Assembly: GCF_018531445.1 (NCBI RefSeq)
Contig: NZ_JAHDTH010000066.1
Location: 1 to 35,643 of the forward strand
DNA length: 35,643 bases
Origin: Pseudonocardia lacus
GTDB taxonomy: Bacteria; Actinomycetota; Actinomycetes; Mycobacteriales; Pseudonocardiaceae
Reading direction: 5' to 3'
Position 1 is the stretch's first letter. Every line of letters starts with the position of its first letter. Positions 31,742-35,643 of the stretch are shown here, in pieces. The position numbers and the translations under genes are program-made. Under the pieces are notes generated by a model. That model did no database searches. It was not told the DNA's origin and was given only the letters and a program-made list of their open reading frames with translations.

Positions 31742-33163
31742 ATGAGTCCGCCGGTGACCACCCCGCGCAGGCGCTACGCCGTCGTCGGCACCGGGCACCG
31801 GGCGCAGATGTACGTCGACGCGCTGCTGGGCAGCCACGCCGACGTGGGCGAGCTGGTGGCCCTGTGCGACCCGAACCCGACCCGGATGGCCTACCACCAG
31901 GACCGGCACCGGGCGGCCCGGCCGGGTGCGCCCGACCTCGCGCAGTACCCGCCGTCGCGGTTCGCCGACCTGCTCGCCGAGCAGCGCCCGGACGGCGTCG
32001 TCGTGACCAGCGTGGACGCCACCCACGCCGGGTACGTCAGCGCAGCGCTCGCCGCGGGGGCCGCGGTGATCTGCGAGAAGCCGCTCACCACCACCGCGGA
32101 GGGCTGCCGGCGGATCGCCGAGGCGGTCGCGGCCGCCGACGCGGAGGTGGTCGTCACGTTCAACTACCGCTACTCCCCGCGCAACGCCGCGGTCCGCGAG
32201 CTGCTCGCCGCCGGGGAGATCGGCGCGGTCACCTCCGTGCACTTCGAGTGGGTACTCGACACGGTGCACGGCGCCGACTACTTCCGCCGCTGGCACCGCG
32301 ACAAGGCCAGTTCCGGTGGCCTGCTCGTGCACAAGTCCAGCCACCACTTCGACCTGGTCGACTGGTGGCTGGACGACGTGCCCGAGCGCGTCGTGGCGAT
32401 GGGCGGGCTGCGCTTCTACGGGGCCCGGGCGGCCGCCGCGCGGGGGGTCGGCGGCCGCCCCCCGCGCAGCCACGGCGACCCCGCTCTGGCCGACGACCCG
32501 TTCGGCCTCGACCTGGCCGCCGACCCGCGGCTGCGCCGGCTCTACCTCGACGCCGAGGCCGACGACGGCTACCTGCGCGACCGCGACGTGTTCGGCGAGG
32601 GCATCTCGATCGAGGACAACATGGCGGTGCTCGTCGGCTACCGCGGCGGGCCCACCCTGAGCTACTCGCTCAACGCGCACGCGCCGTGGGAGGGCTACCG
32701 GGTGTCGATCAACGGCACCGGGGGTCGGATCGAGCTGGCCGTCGTCGAGCGCGCGGAGGTGCACCGGCCACGGGCCGGCGACCGCGACGCGGTCGACCCG
32801 AGCGCGCACCCCGACGCCGGTGGCGCCGGCCCGGCTCGGCGCCCCGGCACCGAGCTGGTCGTGCAGCGGCACTGGGTACCCGCCCGCCGGGTACCGGTCG
32901 CCGAGGGGGCGGGCGCGCACGGCGGGGGCGACGCCCTGCTGCTCGACGACCTGTTCCGGCCCGACCGGCCGGCCGACCCGCTGGGCAGGCGCGCCGGCTG
33001 GCGCGACGGCGTCCACGCGGTCGCCGTGGGCATCGCGGCCAACGAGTCGCTGGCGACGGGGCTGCCTGTCGACATCGCCGCCCTGCTCGGCGCACCCGCC
33101 CAGCACCCGGCCACACCGATCACACCGATCACACCGACCACACCGCGGAGGAACAGCCCATGA
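31742..33163 (+). CDS. Gfo/Idh/MocA-family oxidoreductase, copy B
   Basis: 473 residues, about 100 longer than usual. NAD(P) motif YAVVGTGHRAQMYVDALL at 12-29, EKPLTTTAEGCRRI with the EKP lysine, and SSGGLLVHKSSHHFDLVDWW containing the His-rich active-site helix. Extra length comes from insertions around 220-290 (Arg/Asp-rich, GDPALADDPFGLDL) and a Pro/Thr tail made by a 9-base DNA repeat. The SHHFD block is typical of members that work on 3-keto or other ring-oxidised sugars. ATG with GGAG upstream; the stop overlaps the next start (ATGA). Confidence 0.92.
   Translation: MSPPVTTPRRRYAVVGTGHRAQMYVDALLGSHADVGELVALCDPNPTRMAYHQDRHRAARPGAPDLAQYPPSRFADLLAEQRPDGVVVTSVDATHAGYVSAALAAGAAVICEKPLTTTAEGCRRIAEAVAAADAEVVVTFNYRYSPRNAAVRELLAAGEIGAVTSVHFEWVLDTVHGADYFRRWHRDKASSGGLLVHKSSHHFDLVDWWLDDVPERVVAMGGLRFYGARAAAARGVGGRPPRSHGDPALADDPFGLDLAADPRLRRLYLDAEADDGYLRDRDVFGEGISIEDNMAVLVGYRGGPTLSYSLNAHAPWEGYRVSINGTGGRIELAVVERAEVHRPRAGDRDAVDPSAHPDAGGAGPARRPGTELVVQRHWVPARRVPVAEGAGAHGGGDALLLDDLFRPDRPADPLGRRAGWRDGVHAVAVGIAANESLATGLPVDIAALLGAPAQHPATPITPITPTTPRRNSP
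33113..33145 (+). repeat. 9-base tandem repeat at the end of oxidoreductase copy B
   Basis: ACACCGATC twice, ACACCGACC once, then ACACCG. It encodes the Thr-Pro-Ile repeats at the extreme C-terminus and is probably slippage-prone. Confidence 0.85.
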
Positions 33164-34311
33164 GCGCGCGCCCGCTGCGCATCGTGATGAACGGCGTCAC
33201 CGGCCGGATGGGGTACCGCCAGCACCTGCTGCGTTCCGTGCTGGCCATCCGCGACGACGGCGGCCTGCTGCTGTCCGACGGCAGCCGGTTGCCGGTCGAG
33301 CCGGTGCTGGTCGGGCGCAGCGCGGCGCGGGTCGGCGAGATCGCCGACCGGCACGGCGTCGAGCGGTGGACCACCGACCTCGACGAGGCGCTGGCCGACC
33401 CGGCCGCCCAGGTCTACTTCGACTCCCAGGTCACCTCGGCCCGGGAGAAGGCCATCACCGCGGCCATCGCCGCGGGCAAGCACGTCTACACCGAGAAGCC
33501 GCTGGCCGAGTCGCTGGAGGGCGCGCTGACCCTGGCCCGGCTGGCCGCCGAGGCCGGTGTGCGCACCGGCGTGGTGGCCGACAAGGTCTACCTGCCCGGC
33601 CTGGTGAAGCTGCGCAGGCTGCTCGACGCCGGCTTCTTCGGCCGGGTGCTGTCGGTGCGCGGCGAGTTCGGGTACTGGGTGTTCGAGGGCGACTGGCAAC
33701 CCGCACAGCGCCCCAGCTGGAACTACCGCAGCGCCGACGGCGGCGGGATCGTCATGGACATGTTCTGCCACTGGTCCTACGTGCTGGAGAGCCTGTTCGG
33801 ACCGGTGCGGGCGGTGACGGCGCGGGCGGTCACGCACGTCCCCGAGCGCGTCGACGAGCAGGGCGAGCGCTACGCCGCCACCGCCGACGACGCCGCCTAC
33901 GGGATCTTCGAGCTGCCCGACGGGGTCGTCGCGCAGATCAACTCCTCGTGGTGCGTGCGGGTGTTCCGCGACGAGCTGGTGGAGTTCCAGGTCGACGGCA
34001 CCGAGGGCAGCGCGGTCGCCGGCCTGCGCGAGTGCCGCGTGCAGCACCGCGCCACCACGCCGATGCCGGTGTGGAACCCCGACCTCCCGGCGACCGAGCG
34101 CTTCCGCGAGCAGTGGCAGCCGGTGCCCGACAACGCCGAGCTGGGCAACGGGTTCCGGGTGCAGTGGGAGCAGTTCCTGCGCCACGTCGTCGAGGGCGGC
34201 GAGCACCCCTACGACTTCCTGGCCGGCGCCCGCGGCGTCCAGCTCGCCGAGCTGGGCCTGCGCTCGTCCGCGGAGGGCAGGCGCTTCGAGGTGCCGGAGG
34301 TGCGGGCGTGA
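33160..34311 (+). CDS. Gfo/Idh/MocA-family oxidoreductase, copy C
   Basis: 383 residues. The N-terminus is variant: RIVMNGVTGRMGYRQHLLRS carries G-x-x-G-x-x-G (GVTGRMG, as in dihydrodipicolinate reductase-like folds) instead of the usual G-x-G-x-x-G. YTEKPLAESLEGALTLARLA holds the EKP lysine, and SADGGGIVMDMFCHWSYVLE is the active-site block, with His-Trp where copy B has His-His. ATG overlaps copy B's stop, and its own stop overlaps the DUF993 start. Likely acts on the same sugar series at another step. Confidence 0.92.
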   Translation: MSARPLRIVMNGVTGRMGYRQHLLRSVLAIRDDGGLLLSDGSRLPVEPVLVGRSAARVGEIADRHGVERWTTDLDEALADPAAQVYFDSQVTSAREKAITAAIAAGKHVYTEKPLAESLEGALTLARLAAEAGVRTGVVADKVYLPGLVKLRRLLDAGFFGRVLSVRGEFGYWVFEGDWQPAQRPSWNYRSADGGGIVMDMFCHWSYVLESLFGPVRAVTARAVTHVPERVDEQGERYAATADDAAYGIFELPDGVVAQINSSWCVRVFRDELVEFQVDGTEGSAVAGLRECRVQHRATTPMPVWNPDLPATERFREQWQPVPDNAELGNGFRVQWEQFLRHVVEGGEHPYDFLAGARGVQLAELGLRSSAEGRRFEVPEVRA

Positions 34312-35465
34312 GCCGTCTCCTGCTGCCCGGCGCCGACGGCTCGCTGCACCAGCACGTCCTGGGCGCGCCGGGGCGCTGGACCCGACCGACCGCCGCGATC
34401 ACCTCCCGCACGGCGTACGCGGCGGCGCACGTGGTCGCCGACCCGCTCGCCGACAACACCCCCGGCGCCCCGGCCGTGCTGGACTGGGACGCCACCCTGG
34501 CCTTCCGCCACCACCTGTGGTCGTGGGGGCTGGGCGTGGCCGACGCGATGGACACCGCGCAGCGGGGCATGGGCCTGGACTGGTCGGCCACCGCCGAGCT
34601 GGTGCGCCGCTCGGCGGCCGAGGCGCGCGCCGTGGGCGGCCGGCTGGTGTGCGGGGTCGGCACCGACACCGGCGCCGAGCTGCGCTCGCTCGACGACGTG
34701 GTCGGCGCCTACCTTACCCAGCTGGAGGTCGTGGAGGGCGCCGGGGCCGGAGTCGTGCTGATGGCCAGCCGCGACCTGGCCCGCCTGGCCGCCGGACCGG
34801 ACGACTACGCGAAGGTCTACACCCGGGTCATCGGGCAGGCGTCGGCGCCGGTGCTGCTGCACTGGCTGGGTGAGGTGTTCGACCCGCAGCTGGCCGGCTA
34901 CTGGGGATCCCGTGACGTCGCCGAGGCCACCGCCGCCGTGCTGGCGCTGGTCCGCGAGCACGCCGGCGCCGTCGACGGGATCAAGGTCTCGCTGCTCGAC
35001 CGGGCCCACGAGGTGGGGCTGCGCGCGGCCCTGCCGGACGGGGTCAAGCTCTACACCGGTGACGACTTCCACTACCCGGAGCTGGTCCGCGGCGACGCGA
35101 CCGCGCACTCGCACGCGCTGCTCGGCATCTTCGACCCGATCGCCCCCGCCGCGTCGACCGCGCTGCAGGCCCTCGACCGCGGCGACACGGCCGCCTACGA
35201 CAGCGCACTGGCCCCCACGGTGGCGCTGTCGCGGCACCTGTTCGCCGCGCCGACCCCGCACTACAAGACCGGGATCGTGTTCCTGGCCTGGCTCGCCGGC
35301 CACCAGGAGGCGTTCGCGATGGTCGGCGGCATGGCCACCGCGCGCAGCCTCCCGCACCTGGCCGAGGTCCTGCGCCTGGCCGACGCCGCCGGCCTGCTGC
35401 CCGACCCCGACCTGGCCGCCGCCCGGATGCGGTCGGTCCTGGCCGTCGCGGGGGTGGCTGCCTAA
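34308..35465 (+). CDS. DUF993 protein, aldolase-like TIM barrel
   Basis: 385 residues. Recognised as DUF993, which is annotated near dihydrodipicolinate synthase-like proteins. AVDGIKVSLLD places Lys226 in the G-I-K context of the Schiff-base lysine of that superfamily, and KLYTGDDFHYPELV follows as the expected next-strand loop. TDTGAELRSLDDVV and VLLHWLGEVFDP are further conserved stretches. If the lysine is catalytic it could cleave an oxidised sugar acid by retro-aldol reaction. GTG overlaps copy C's stop (GTGA). The TAA stop is eight bases from the IS110 transposase stop, so the end could have been altered by insertion, but length looks normal. Confidence 0.86.
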   Translation: MSRLLLPGADGSLHQHVLGAPGRWTRPTAAITSRTAYAAAHVVADPLADNTPGAPAVLDWDATLAFRHHLWSWGLGVADAMDTAQRGMGLDWSATAELVRRSAAEARAVGGRLVCGVGTDTGAELRSLDDVVGAYLTQLEVVEGAGAGVVLMASRDLARLAAGPDDYAKVYTRVIGQASAPVLLHWLGEVFDPQLAGYWGSRDVAEATAAVLALVREHAGAVDGIKVSLLDRAHEVGLRAALPDGVKLYTGDDFHYPELVRGDATAHSHALLGIFDPIAPAASTALQALDRGDTAAYDSALAPTVALSRHLFAAPTPHYKTGIVFLAWLAGHQEAFAMVGGMATARSLPHLAEVLRLADAAGLLPDPDLAAARMRSVLAVAGVAA

Positions 35466-35643
35466 TGCTGTTGTCAAGCGGCAGCCGGCCTGTGGTCGGT
35501 TCGGTACTCGGTTCTGGTGCGCAGCATGGCGTGCAGGACGTTGACTCGTCGTCGGGCCAGTGCGATGAGAGCTTGGTGGTGGCGTTTGCCCTCGGCGCGT
35601 TTGCGGCGGTAGAACGTCTTGGATTGCGGGTCGCGTTGGATCG
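35466..35643 (-). mobile_element. IS110-family insertion sequence, terminal part
   Basis: The transposase reads towards the DUF993 gene and stops eight bases from it, leaving almost no non-coding right end unless the element boundary lies inside the DUF993 3' end. IS110 elements lack obvious terminal repeats, so the exact edge cannot be set here. Confidence 0.7.
35474..35643 (-). CDS. IS110-family transposase, C-terminal fragment (gene continues past right edge)
   Basis: 56 codons visible on the minus strand, ending at TGA (35476-35474). FYRRKRAEGKRHHQALIALA followed by RRRVNVLHAMLRTR matches the C-terminal end of IS110-family (Transposase_20) proteins. These are DEDD recombinases with a serine-containing C-terminal domain that use an element-encoded bridge RNA. 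The N-terminal catalytic part is outside the window, so intactness is unknown. Confidence 0.85.
   Translation of the reverse strand, partial: IQRDPQSKTFYRRKRAEGKRHHQALIALARRRVNVLHAMLRTRTEYRTDHRPAAA

Noticed and set aside
33113-33145. Possible CRISPR-like repeat
   Set aside because: It is a short 9-base direct tandem repeat without spacers, inside a coding region.
31693-33159. An extended frame fusing into oxidoreductase copy C
   Set aside because: The upstream part is copy B in another frame and contains no domain. The ATGA overlap at 33160 sets the start.

Overview
The window is very GC-rich DNA with short intergenic gaps, many GTG starts, many 4-base ATGA/GTGA gene overlaps, a probable F420-class split-barrel flavoprotein and an exopolysaccharide locus. 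This points to an actinomycete, most likely Pseudonocardia or a close relative in the Pseudonocardiaceae. That placement is inferred from gene families and base composition only. No rRNA, tRNA or CRISPR array was seen.

Layout, left to right. (1) 1-8238: a leftward operon encodes a solute-binding lipoprotein, permease and ATPase of a polar amino-acid-type ABC importer, then a CapA-like metallophosphoesterase, a class III (CaiB/BaiF) CoA-transferase and a 2-hydroxyacyl-CoA dehydratase-family subunit cut by the window edge. A PaaX-family regulator is divergent from it. Beyond the regulator lies a second, closely similar solute-binding lipoprotein that shares a 15-base ribosome-binding block with the first. 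The set reads as uptake of a small polar acid or amino-acid-like compound, CoA activation, and CoA-ester chemistry. (2) 8355-10133: a carboxymuconolactone decarboxylase-like protein and a convergent FAD hydroxylase. (3) 10380-15152: UDP-sugar dehydrogenase, polysaccharide flippase, TupA-like ATP-grasp protein and a family 2 glycosyltransferase, a small surface-polysaccharide locus. (4) 15177-19648: an acyl-CoA synthetase, two large tandem palindromes in a divergent gap, a predicted fluoroacetate/haloacetate dehalogenase and a second acyl-CoA synthetase. (5) 19738-24867: a membrane diguanylate cyclase, a split-barrel flavoprotein, an NAD(P)-binding protein with a SnoaL-like partner, a PadR regulator divergent from a VOC protein, and a four-CBS-repeat protein. 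(6) 24923-35465: a LacI-controlled sugar-type system. One arm (leftward) has a Gfo/Idh/MocA oxidoreductase, a PmoA-like (DUF6807) protein and the LacI repressor. The other arm (rightward) has two sugar permeases, a sugar-binding lipoprotein, two more Gfo/Idh/MocA oxidoreductases and a DUF993 protein that resembles Schiff-base aldolases. Two matching LacI-type operators sit in the divergent promoter region. (7) 35474-35643: the C-terminus of an IS110-family transposase on the minus strand, starting 8 bases after the DUF993 stop.

The two most promising uncharacterised systems are the PaaX/ABC/CapA/CoA-transferase/dehydratase locus and the LacI/ABC/three-oxidoreductase/DUF6807/DUF993 locus. The tandem palindromes at 16859-16991 are the most striking non-coding signal.
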